Below are positions 22,818-32,332 of a stretch of 64,000 bases of DNA, piece by piece. Numbering within the stretch: the first letter of the stretch is position 1; each line of letters begins with the position of its first letter. Origin of the DNA: Azolla caroliniana (Eukaryota; Polypodiophyta). The stretch is taken from NCBI GenBank assembly GCA_043228905.1, contig JBHGNT010000013.1:15314001-15378000 (forward strand), written 5' to 3'. The position numbers and the translations under genes are program-made. Under the pieces are notes generated by a model. That model saw nothing but the letters and a program-made list of their open reading frames with translations, was not told where the DNA came from and did not search any database.

Positions 22818-23750
22818 CTAACTGCGTCCTTTTGCTGAGTGCTGGTTTGCCTCTATGTCCTCTCGAGGCCATTTCTTGCTTTCTTCGGCGGTTTGCCGAG
22901 TCTCGTCCTGTAACTCTTGATGAGGGCTTGGGATCAATAGGGGCTCCACTATCGAATCCTTCCGATTGGGTTTGTCACACCTACGGATTGTGAAATCCTT
23001 GTTTGCGACTACTATCGGCTCTTGTTCCTTAATTGCATGCGTTGGCCGCGGTGATGCCTGGGACGTCGTAGGGAGGAGATCTTGCCATTCTTCTTGTGCG
23101 AATTGCAGGGCTTGTTGTTGTTTAGTGTGAGTGGGCAGTGCAGGGAGTGCAAGGGGTTTCTGTGGAGCAGAAGCGGAATGGGGTGGATAAAGCATAGATA
23201 GATATTGGGCCAAGGTAGGGAACAACTTCTTCCCCGCTTGTAGGGCTGAGACACTGGCACGAAGAGCCTCACCTGTGATGGAACCCCAATTGATCTGGCC
23301 TCCTATGTATGCTGTAATGATGATCCCAACTTTCTTCTTCAACATACCATAGCTTGTGGGATGTACACAGGGCAATTTCGAGGAGGAACTTTGCAAGGTC
23401 TCCGAACAACTTGTTTGGACCACACTGTGTTCTATAGGCTTTAGCCCAGGCTGAGTACTTCCCAAAATGTGCCTTGAGGACTTGTTGGGGTGGGATATCG
23501 ATGTCGTGTTGACTACCATGTTTGAGACCTAGGGTAGACCTAATCGGGTTGTTCGTGATGGTGTCGGGGTGGATGCGTAGGCCAATCTCCTGTGCCTATG
23601 GGTGGGGGGGCATGTTAGAGACTTTGAGAAACCCACTCGGAGTGGCGTTTCAGCCTGGTGTGGAGTTCCACGGAAACTTCGAGAGGCATGGTGATACTTG
23701 CGGTGTCGCGGATGTCCGTGTGTACATGTTGGATCGGGCGGGACCACCAG
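22818..23750 (-). pseudogene. Degenerate minus-strand ORF of unknown, probably retroelement, origin
   Basis: A 233-codon open stretch (23,519-22,818) includes GQINWGSITGEALRASVSAL followed by a Pro/Gln-rich tail. Other frames over 23,300-23,600 give equally protein-like segments (IGLRIHPDTITNNPIRSTLG, VLKAHFGKYSAWAKAYRTQ, LAKFLLEIAL), so at least two frameshifts separate parts of one former ORF. I do not recognise the family. It lies on the same strand as the coiled-coil remnant at 14,390-15,870, and before the copia-1 insertion the two were only about 1.2 kb apart, so they may be parts of one old element. Confidence 0.4.
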
Positions 23751-23767
23751 GGCCTTAAACTAAGGAG

Positions 23768-23770
<3 letters not shown>

Positions 23771-23832
<62 letters not shown>
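23771..23832. repeat. Long (GA)n microsatellite
   Basis: About 31 uninterrupted GA repeats. The open frames on both strands here are repeat artefacts. Confidence 0.98.
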
Positions 23833-23834
<2 letters not shown>

Positions 23835-24606
23835 ACGAAACTTACTGTCACCATCCGGATCGACTACGTGATACCTTAATAGAGCACACAGGCTCGCAAA
23901 CTCGAGTAGAATCGCGTAGAACACGGAAGGGGAGAAGCAACACTTCTCCGGACACCGAAAATAGAGAGAGGAGTGACAACATGACACATAGAGCGCAAAT
24001 ACAGCAAACCAATAATAGATTAAAAGACGAAACAGAATACAACTGGCCTCAAGCCGGAGGCAGAGCTTCGAGCTCCGCACACACACGCACCCACACACAC
24101 ACTAATGAGCCTCTGGTCGGTAGCGCACGAGCTTCCTAAGCGAGCAGAGACCTCACCTTAGCTATCTGAATCAATACTGAAAAGAACAGGAAAATCAACA
24201 GAGCTCCAAATCACAACCAACATCATCTTCTCCTCCCAAACGATCGATCCCCCCTAAAACAGACTCACTCCCTTCCTTTTATAACTCAAGGAGTGGGCGG
24301 GTCGGTGTTACATTAGGTTGTTAAAACAACCGTTTCGTTCAAAGATCCTCCCCATGATACTTTGCCATCACCCACTTTTATTCCCCTCTATCCGCGCGAT
24401 CATAAAGTACCTATTAAATACTCCTGTTTTGTACTTATTATTACATTATATGTACATTTGTTTTATACAATACTCCTTTTTGTGTGCACCTATGCACAAC
24501 CCCGTTCACACACGGTACACAAGCTTTTCTCCCCCTTCCCGGAATCCTCCACGACACCAGTTTTCCGGGGGGGAGTGGAGAGATGGGTGGCTTCTTTGAT
24601 GGAAAG
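23833..24606. other. Spacer left of copia-2, possible old LTR
   Basis: On the minus strand TTATAAAAGG (about 24,275) resembles a TATA box. The general order resembles 31,200-31,500 near the other gag remnant. No gene is supported. Confidence 0.3.
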
Positions 24607-24922
24607 TGTTGAGATATCAAGCTCAACTAGTTTAATCTAGTTAGTCAACACATGTAACTTAGTAGTTACCTAGATCGAATCTAGTTAATGTGTTGACCTT
24701 AAGCCTTTAAATAGGACCTTGTACTTAAGTGGGATATTCTAGATCCTCCACTCCTTAGTACATTTAATGTAGGACTTACACATAAGTACCTATGTTCTAC
24801 CCACACATGTGCACCTTTGCACATGGGTTGTATATATACCTCATTGTGGGTATTTTTGTATGTTGATGACACTTTTCAATATAGTCAATCATCCCCCATT
24901 TATCTTTGTGTTCAAGTGTAAC

Positions 24923-24968
<46 letters not shown>

Positions 24969-25069
24969 TCACACACTCTCACGCGCATATCATACTAATC
25001 TTCCGCTGCTTAACGTAACCATATAATTAGTCTCTAATTAACCCTAGTTAATTACCTAATTACTTAACA
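24607..25069 (+). repeat. 5' LTR of copia-2
   Basis: 463 bp, with a TATA-like TATATATA near 24,832 and a (CT)n run at 24,926-24,964, longer by 14 bp than in the 3' LTR. Confidence 0.95.
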
Positions 25070-25081
25070 TGGTACCAGAGC
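25070..25081 (+). other. Primer-binding site of copia-2
   Basis: TGGTACCAGAGC directly follows the LTR. It fits initiator-Met tRNA with one change from the usual TGGTATCAGAGC. Confidence 0.85.
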
Positions 25082-25245
25082 GTGTGGTTTAGGAAATCCA
25101 CTAAGCCCACCGCTTATTCGTGATTGTGTGTTTGAGACGCCGACGACAAATCTTGGCTATTCGCTATCCGCTACTGTAGTGCCACTACGAAGGACGTGTA
25201 CGCGACCAAGAGAAGAAAAACAAAACGGAAGACACAACAATCAAC

Positions 25246-26154
25246 ATGAACAAACAAATGGGAAGCTCATTCCCTAGCGAAAAGCTAGACCGAAGAAACT
25301 ATTCATCTTGGGAGTACAAGATGAATCAATACCTTGTCGGCCAAGGGTATTGGAGCTACATCAACGGCGCACAAGAAAACAAACCCGAAACCACACACGC
25401 CAACTAGCCAACGTGGGAGCAAGGCGCGAGTCGGGTAATGTATTGCTTGGTAACATGTGTAAACGACCACATGCTTAGCCACATTCGTGACGCCAAGACG
25501 CCCAAAGAGGCGCGGGAAAATCTCAAGAAGATTTTCACCGCGGACACATCCGTGCGCAAGCTTCAACTCCGGCAAGAGTTGAACAACATACGACAAAATG
25601 AAATGTTCATGACGGAATACACCGCCAAGATCAAGAGCATTTGCGACTCTCTTGGCTCCATCAACGGTAACATCGACGAGGACGAGATGGTGCAAGTATG
25701 CTTGGGTGGCCTCGCACAACGATTCAACCCGTTGAGAATGGAAATCTTGGCGAGAGATACCCCTCCCTCGTTCTTCAACCTCCAATCAATGCTATTGGTT
25801 GAAGAAAACCACATTCAACCAAAGACCAACACATCGGAAGGACAAATGCTCTTCTCCGATACGGATGGTGCCCATAGACAAGGTCGACGCGGAAGAGGTC
25901 AATTCGACCTATCCCACGAAGGGAATTCACAATTTCGGCAAGGAAACGGAAGCCCTCGAGGAACCTTCACAAGAAGGGGGAGCTTCCATGCCGAACAAGG
26001 TCGGCGAACGACGCCACCTACGTGCAACTATTGTGGCAAAATCGGCCATCGCGAAGAGGAGTGCCGAAAAAGACGAAGCGAGTCAGCCTCGACAAGCCGA
26101 CAACTCACAAATTACGTTGCGAACGCGGAATACGCGGACTACGACGGACTTTAG
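25246..26154 (+). pseudogene. copia-2 gag
   Basis: The frame starts at ATG 25,246 (KLDRRNYSSWEYKMNQYL), has one in-frame TAG at 25,405-25,407 where Gln would suit, and then runs open through the capsid region (VRKLQLRQELNNIRQNE, LGGLAQRFNPLRMEILAR) to an intact CCHC zinc knuckle CNYCGKIGHREEEC at about 26,022. It ends at a TAG at 26,152-26,154. The protease lies in the next frame, so a frameshift separates gag from pol. If ribosomes restarted at Met 25,438 most of the capsid could still be made, but there is no evidence for that. Confidence 0.85.
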
Positions 26155-26156
26155 CG

Positions 26157-27581
26157 AACTCTATGATGGCCTCCAATCCCGCAAACTCTGCAAGCACCTC
26201 CAACTCCGAACACTCGTGGTTCGTAGACTCCGGCGCCTCGCACCACATGACGTCGCACCAAGAGTGGTTTTGCGACTTGCGAACGCCGGATCGACCCGAC
26301 TACATAGAGACTGGAGACGACACTCCGCATCCCATTGGGCACATCGGCGATGTCCCATTCGGGAAAGAAGGGGAGCAAACTTGCATCAAGAATGTCTTGC
26401 ACGTGCCCACAATAACAAAGAATTTGGTCTCGGTCGGCCAAATCGTGGAGCAAGGCATGCAAGTCCGCTTCAACAATGAAGGTTGCTTCATCGAGAAAGA
26501 CGACCGACTCATAGCCAAGGGACGGAGAGATGGTCGCTTGTTCATCCTCGACTCGAACAAGGTAAAATCGGCCATGTACGCCTAAGGTCTCAAGACCGAG
26601 ACAAACATCGAGTTGTGGCACAAGCGAATCGACCACGTAAACCTCAAACGGCTTCGCGAAATGCAATCAAAGGGAGTCGTAATCGGACTTCCAGCCTTCG
26701 AATCGAAATGAGTCGACCGAGTGTGCGAAGCATGCCAACTCGGCAAACAACATAGACTCCCATTCCCGAAGGAGAGCTCTGCAAGCAAAGGCCTCCTTGA
26801 CATAATCCACTCGGACGTATGGGGACCGGCTCAAACGCCGACGCTCAGCGGATGCCGCTACTACGTCACCTTCATCGACGACCACTCGCGCTACGCGTGG
26901 ATATACCCGATGAAGAAGAAGAGTGAAGTGCTCTCTCACTTTCAAAGGCTCAAAAGCCAAGTGGAGAAAGAAACCGGTCGGCACATTCAATGCCTACGAT
27001 CGGACGGAGGAAAGGAGTACTTCTTCGACGAGTTCACCTCCTACCTCCAAGGTGAAGGCATTCGTAGAGAATTCTCATGTCGACACACTCCCCAACAAAA
27101 CGGGGTAGCCGAGAGAAAGAATCGGCAAATACTCGAGGTAGCACGCGCCATGATGTGTGAGAAGCATATGCCGAACTTCTATTGGGCAGAAGCGGCATCC
27201 ACAACCGTCTATCTCATGAATCGATGCACCACAAATAGCGTGCACGAGCTTACTCCATACGAGATCTTTGTTGGAAGGAAGCCCATCCTCTCGCACCTCA
27301 AGATGTTCGGAAGCATTGCGAATGTACGCATCCCAAACGAAAGTCGAGAGAAGCCCGATGCGAAGTCGGAAGAATGTATCCTCATAGGATACTTGTCCGT
27401 GAAAAAGGCGTACAAGTGCTTCAACCCTTCGACCCGAGAGGTGCGGATAAGTCGCGACGTCGTTTTCGACGAATCAGCATCTTGGTATAAGCTCAATGCG
27501 ACTCCATCTGACCCGATCGAGGAAGAGTTGAACGCCAACTCGGCCAAGTCCTCCACCGAAGGACAATCCAAGCTCTACTGA
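26157..27581 (+). pseudogene. copia-2 protease and integrase
   Basis: The protease motif WFVDSGASHHMT is at about 26,219. The integrase zinc finger is intact (WHKRIDH at 26,615, CEACQLGK at about 26,728), as is the catalytic triad (HSDVWGP, RSDGGKEY, and the Glu in QQNGVAERKN at about 27,109). A TAA at 26,583-26,585 and a TGA at 26,709-26,711 interrupt the same frame. From the Met at 26,721 an unbroken 286-codon stretch covers most of integrase. It ends in a TGA at 27,581 where a frameshift leads to the linker. Confidence 0.9.
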
Positions 27582-28158
27582 GCTAATTGGCCCACAAGAG
27601 CCTCCACGCGATGAAAACACGTTGCGGCCAAGTCTGACATCGGACAAAGGCAAAGGTAAGATGCCCGAATACGAAGTCAAGGTCCACCCCGACGACCGTG
27701 ATTCGGATGATTGGGCTCGCTCACTAGACAGTGAGTTCGGTGTACCCATCATGAGGACACCCGAAGTAAAGAAGGCACTCACATTGACAAACGAGAAACT
27801 CCGCCGCTCATCACGAGCGAAGACCCAAGTCACTCGTTACGCCTACAACGAGTATATGGCTCATCACTATGCCCTCGCGATGAAGGTAGTGGCCGAACAA
27901 GAGCCCGAGGATCCAAGCCTTCGTCACAGGCTTGAAGGGGAGAACAAAGCCGCGGAGAACCGCACAACGAAGCCGCGAAGCCGCGAAGAAAGCCGCACAA
28001 TGCCGCGCAACAAAGCCGCGGAGAACCACGCAACGAAGCCGCGAAGACGCGAAGAAAGCCGCGCAACGCTGTGCAACGCCACACTGATGCCGACGAATCC
28101 GAAGGAAGCTAAACCGGACGTTGGACGCCTCACACTTGAGCTTGAGGGGGCGTGTTGA
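27580..28158 (+). pseudogene. copia-2 linker followed by in-frame 66-bp repeats where RT should be
   Basis: The linker ends with the pre-RT signature RRSSRAKTQVTRYAYNEYMA, but no FLHGDL, YVDDM or RNase H motif follows. Instead two 66-bp tandem units (27,943-28,008 and 28,009-28,074) encode 22-residue repeats rich in Lys, Arg, Ala and Glu (NKAAEN...TKPR, REES). The frame then runs through the polypurine tract into the LTR. The GC-rich insert is unlike the rest of the element. The deletion looks old in element terms but was carried by a mobile copy, given the intact TSD. Confidence 0.8.
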
Positions 28159-28601
28159 GATATCAAGCTCAACTAGTTTAATCTAGTTAGTCAACACATG
28201 TAACTTAGTAGTTACCTAGATCAAATCTAGTTAATGTATTGACCTTAAGCCTTTAAATAGGACCTTGTACTTAAATGGGATATTCTAGATCCTCCACTCC
28301 TTAGTACATTGAATGTAGGACTTACACATAAGTACCTATGTTCTACCCACACATGTGCACCTTTGCACATGGGTTGTATATATACTTCATTGTGGGTATT
28401 TTTGTATGTTGATGACACTTTTCAATATAGCCAATCATCCCCCATTTATCTTTGTGTTAAAGTGTAACTTCCTCTCTCTCTCTCTCTCTCTCTCTTCCTC
28501 TCACACACTCTCACGCGCATATCATACTAATCTTCCGCTGCTTAACGTAACCATATAATTAGTCTCTAATTAACCCTAGTTAATTACCTAATTACTTAAC
28601 A
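28153..28601 (+). repeat. 3' LTR of copia-2
   Basis: 449 bp, nearly identical to the 5' LTR, with a (CT)n run at 28,471-28,494. Confidence 0.95.
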
Positions 28602-28811
28602 GAAAGCAATTCTAGGCTTTTGCATTGTTGCACGAAATTGCTCTTTGTCGTTGTGGAACCACTTTTTGTAGATGCTACGTTTCCCGATGCGTGGTTGTGT
28701 GCTCTAGATTTAGAATCTTGCTAGCCACTACGTGGTATTAATGCCACGCGTCGGGAACAATCAGTACTTGCTTTTCTTGAACTTCGTGTATGCACATGCA
28801 CTTTAAATAGT

Positions 28812-30180
28812 TGTTAGGAATATGTCCTTGCTGTGGGAGGAGCCGACTATTCAGTTGAGTAAGAACCGACAATCGAAGACAAGGAGTAGACGATTGGTTT
28901 GGTTGAGTGCTGACAGTCGATGACATGGAGGGTCAACTTAGAGAGAGTCAACAGTAGATGATCCAAGTTGAGGACAAGACTGACTAGTCGGGCCGACCGG
29001 ATAGTCGACGACAAGGCCGATTGGACAATCAACACAGGAGTCGGCTAGTCGAATCAATTAGTTGAACAGTCGGCTGATTAACTACTACTGTTATTACTAT
29101 AATAGTAGTTAATAATAATAGTAGGGACTACATTTGTAAATAACCCATATGGTGTATAAGTGTAAATACAGTTAGGGCAAAACATAGTGTAGAACAGAAA
29201 GAACAGAATAATGTAGAACAATGTGAAGAGTTGTGTAGAGAGTGGGTGATAGAGAGAGAGCGGCTGTAGAGTTGAGTGAACTTGCCAAGAACCCTAAGTG
29301 GTTTTCCTCTAAGTATTAGAGAAGAGTTGTAACTGTTTTCTTGTATTCTTTGTTGTATAGTGGATCTTTGTCCTGTGGTTTTTCTTGTTTAGGGTTTTCC
29401 ACGTAAAATTGTGTACTATGCATACTTCATCCATTTGCTATTTTCTGTTTCTGCATTGTGTATTTCTGCATAGTCATCTCACAGATCTACAATCCCATCT
29501 CTTCAAACTGGTATCAGAGCGACAAATGCAAAGATGGAAGGAATTGTGAGTGGATGTCCATGAATGATGGTCCTAAACTTGCACAACTACGCAGATTGGA
29601 AGATCAAGATGGAAGATCTTCTCATCATCAAAGATCTGTACGAGCCCATCAACAGAGAGCAAATACCTAGGGGGGTATTGGAGTTTGAATGGAAATTCTT
29701 CAATAGGAAGGCAGTGACCATCATCAAATAGTGCATAGGTGTCAGTGTCCTTAAACATGTGGAGAATGACACAAATGCTTACAAGATGTGGCAGAAGTTG
29801 CTAGAGCTCTACGAGAGGAAGAATGCCCTCAACTAGATGTCTTTGATGAGAAAGATAGTCAGACTGAAGTACAAGGACAGAGGAAGCATAGTGGAACACA
29901 TCAACACATTCATGGGGCTAGTAAACCAACTTGCGGCAACCAAGTTTCCCCTTGATGATGCTATGTAGGCCCTCTGGTTGATGTGTACCCTGCCTGACAG
30001 CTGGGAGAATCTGGTGGTGACTCTCAACACCTCGTGTCAAGAAGAAAACCTATCTCTACAAGTGGTAAAGACAAGCATCTTGAACGAGGAGACAAGAAGG
30101 AAGGACAAGGGTGTCCTATCCTAGTCGGAGTCAAAATTGACTCAACATCCTGACAAAGGAAGGAACAATCTGTGTATTGA
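28812..30180 (+). mobile_element. 5' portion of a third Copia element (copia-3), truncated
   Basis: A single LTR at 28,812-29,505 begins TGTTAGGAA, like copia-1, and ends in CA. It is followed after 3 bp by TGGTATCAGAGC (29,509-29,520) and then a gag ORF. Sequence after about 30,176 no longer resembles gag, and no second LTR was found, so the element is cut off. A TATA box in the LTR is not clear. Its gag is related to that of copia-1. Confidence 0.85.
29534..30176 (+). pseudogene. copia-3 gag with five in-frame stops and no frameshift
   Basis: From ATG 29,534 a single frame matches the copia-1 capsid (NYADWKIKMEDLLIIKDLYE, VRLKYKDRGSIVEH, LPDSWENLVVTL). It is cut by TGA 29,561 and by TAG at 29,729, 29,834, 29,966 and 30,122. 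At 29,834 the aligned copia-1 codon is CAG (Gln) in KN-VVNQ, so TAG arose by C-to-T. The other TAGs also sit where Gln is plausible. About 214 codons with no indel but four TAGs points to decay by deamination of methylated cytosine. Confidence 0.8.
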
Positions 30181-30199
30181 ATAAAATTTCTTTAGTCAA

Positions 30200-30600
30200 C
30201 GAGCCTTCAAGTGAAAGGACTTTTCCCAACTTGGATTCAGCAACGTTTAGTTGGTTGCAGGTTGGAGGGTGGTTTGAATCGTATGATCTTGAATTCTGAT
30301 CGAATTTTCGTCCGTTTCCCTTCTTATTTAACGTCCAAGAGTAGGCAATGCTGAGGCCACCCTTCCTGCAATGTGTGCAATACGCATTTGACCCTTTGTC
30401 CCGCGACTTTGATTGTTATTAGTCATTTTCCCTCCTCGGCCCGCTTTGATTGCGACTAGTTCTTTGAGCCGTTCCCTTGGAGAAGTGTGCTTCAGCATTG
30501 AAACTCTTTTGATTAGACCTACCCGATTGCTTTGTCGAGCTGTTCGTGACGGTGTTGCAGTTTTCCGCGCTTGCAGGTCGGATTAGGTGGGACCACGGGG
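30200..30600 (-). pseudogene. Possible Copia gag C-terminal remnant with damaged zinc knuckle
   Basis: On the minus strand a short segment reads QSKSRDKGSNAYCTHCRKGG followed by LSIAYSWTLNKK. It looks like a CCHC knuckle whose His and last Cys are lost, preceded by a Ser/Arg/Gln-rich stretch with stops. It could belong with the gag at 31,505-32,020 as one gag split by about 700 bp. Weak evidence. Confidence 0.4.
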
Positions 30601-31504
30601 GTCCCGGACCAAGGAGTCGGAGGTTGGAGGTCTTGTGCTATGCCGACTTCGGCTTTCTACTAGATTGGTTCGGCTCGGTTTACTTGGCTTGGTCGGCCGA
30701 TTCGAGTATGGCCGATCAACCCTATCCGATCGGGTCGACTCGTCCGGACCCTCGTGTGTTGACCTGCTAAGTGGTTGGTCAACACCTACAACGCTTTGTT
30801 CCCATTGACCGAAATGACAATACACGGAGGAGGCAGCGGCACAAACGCGCTCTCCACCAAGTTCCCGGGGAAGTAAGCAGAGTGTTCAGCCACGTAGATG
30901 GCGACCTTACAAGCTTACAACGACGTGTGCGGGCTGAGGCTTGACCTAAACCGGACCTCAGGATGGATAGCAAATGGGGTAGCTACAATGAACGAGGGTC
31001 TCTGGTAGATGCAATGACTTTGCCTTATGACGAAAGGGGTATGAGAGCGCTCAAGAAAACATAGAGAGGAGTAAAAGAAAGAGAAACCCAAACAATGGTA
31101 AAGGTTCCTTCAGTAAAATAGAGAACAATATATTAACAGAAACAACTCCTATACAACAGAGAACAGTTAGTAGCCATGCCAACTTTAAGAAAAAACTGAC
31201 AATCCCCCAAAAACGACCAACCCCTCAACAAACATCAACCCTCCCCTTTTACAACCCTTTTGGAGAAAGGGGAGCATCATTAAAATGAGAAGGCTTTCAA
31301 ATTCATCCCCTCAAATTCTCTCCTTGCTTTCCTCACTCGTCTCTCACTTTCACCTCATAAGTGCGAACCTAAGTACATACTACTATTCTCTTTTAGTGCA
31401 CCTTTTCACACTTTACATTTCGTATCTACTTTTTCTAACATGTAGGTGCACAAATATTCCTTTGTATGTACACATTTACAGATGTCCAATTTACCCCCTT
31501 TTGT
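30600..31504. other. Spacer, possible LTR remnants
   Basis: The block near 30,590-30,620 (GGGACCACG...GACCAAGGAG) resembles 23,738-23,767 beside the other degenerate minus-strand ORF, so a shared repeat family is likely. No gene is supported. Confidence 0.3.
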
Positions 31505-32020
31505 AGATTTTCTCGCCGTTGTCGGAAATCTTCATGAGAATAGTCATGTAGAAGACTTCCTAGTTTTTCAAGAGGCTTGGGAGAAGGGCAAGGGCTTTGA
31601 TTTCTTCTTCAAAGTTCAAGCTGTGGATGTGGGAGGTAGTCGGTTCCGTCTCTCTCATCTTCATATTGAACAATTGCCAAATTAGGATTAGTTTTGATGA
31701 GTTGGACTTTTTCTCATAAACAGATTGTAGTTTCTTGCACAGGGCGTAAGTGGCCGTCTCCTTGGCCATACTAAAGTAGGGGTTTTTGGCCAAGGGCCTC
31801 CGAATGGTTGATCTTGCTATTACGTCCCTTGTAACCGCCATTTGTCGGCTATCATCGATGCCGGCTTGACGTCGTGCCTGATTGCCTCGATTTGGCGTCG
31901 GATGATCAGCACGTCTTGCATCATCTCCTTCCAGAGGGCAAAATTTCTGCCGACGAATTTCCTAATCTCACAACGGGTGGCGCGGTTATCAAAGCCATCA
32001 TTCTTGTGGAATTGAGTACC
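31505..32020 (-). pseudogene. Copia gag N-terminal fragment, minus strand
   Basis: Translation in two frames gives Copia capsid sequence: KFVGRNFALWKEMMQDVLII, then MAKETATYALCKKLQSVYEK, then SKLILIWQLFNMKMRETEP, then EEEIKALALLPSL. A frameshift or stop lies near 31,830. The 5' end lies only about 300 bp from the start codon of the RCA-like gene and points away from it. No LTR was recognised, so this is an isolated fragment. Confidence 0.75.
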
Positions 32021-32180
32021 TGACAACGGCAATGAGCCGGTGCCGGATGTCGAGAGGAGAGAGGGAGGAGGCAACGGCAACAAGCCGAGCCGAGCCGAGC
32101 CGAGACGTGTACAGATCATGTGTTGTTCAGGGTGTGCCAAACCTTAGTTGGCACACTGGCACACTGACACGTGGCATCTC

Positions 32181-32182
<2 letters not shown>

Positions 32183-32227
<45 letters not shown>
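32183..32227. promoter_or_regulatory. (GA)n tract just upstream of the RCA-like gene
   Basis: About 22 GA repeats followed by GAAGAAGAAG lie 105-150 bp before the first start codon. The position is typical of GA-rich leaders or core promoters in plants. Function is inferred only from position. Confidence 0.4.
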
Positions 32228-32230
<3 letters not shown>

Positions 32231-32332
32231 AGAAGAAGAAGAGTGGGGTGTGGGCAATTCATGATATGGTGGAATTAACCAGAGACACAGACAGACAGAC
32301 CAGAGAGACAGAGAAGAGAGAAGCGGAGCCGA

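Larger units (their letters stand above)
24607..28601 (+). mobile_element. Non-autonomous Ty1/copia element (copia-2) lacking RT and RNase H
   Basis: It is bounded by GAAAG target duplications (24,602-24,606 and 28,602-28,606). LTRs are 24,607-25,069 and 28,153-28,601, starting TGTTGAG and ending TTAACA. The primer-binding site TGGTACCAGAG is at 25,070 and the polypurine tract GAGGGGGCG at about 28,144. Gag, protease and integrase are present in Copia order, but between the post-integrase linker and the polypurine tract only about 260 bp remain, so reverse transcriptase and RNase H are deleted. By eye the LTRs differ at about seven substitutions plus CT-repeat length, so this is a fairly recent insertion. 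Confidence 0.95.

Noticed and set aside
26151-26990. Minus-strand ORFs across copia-2 integrase and protease
   Set aside because: Shadow frames of the sense pol sequence, with no domain signature of their own.
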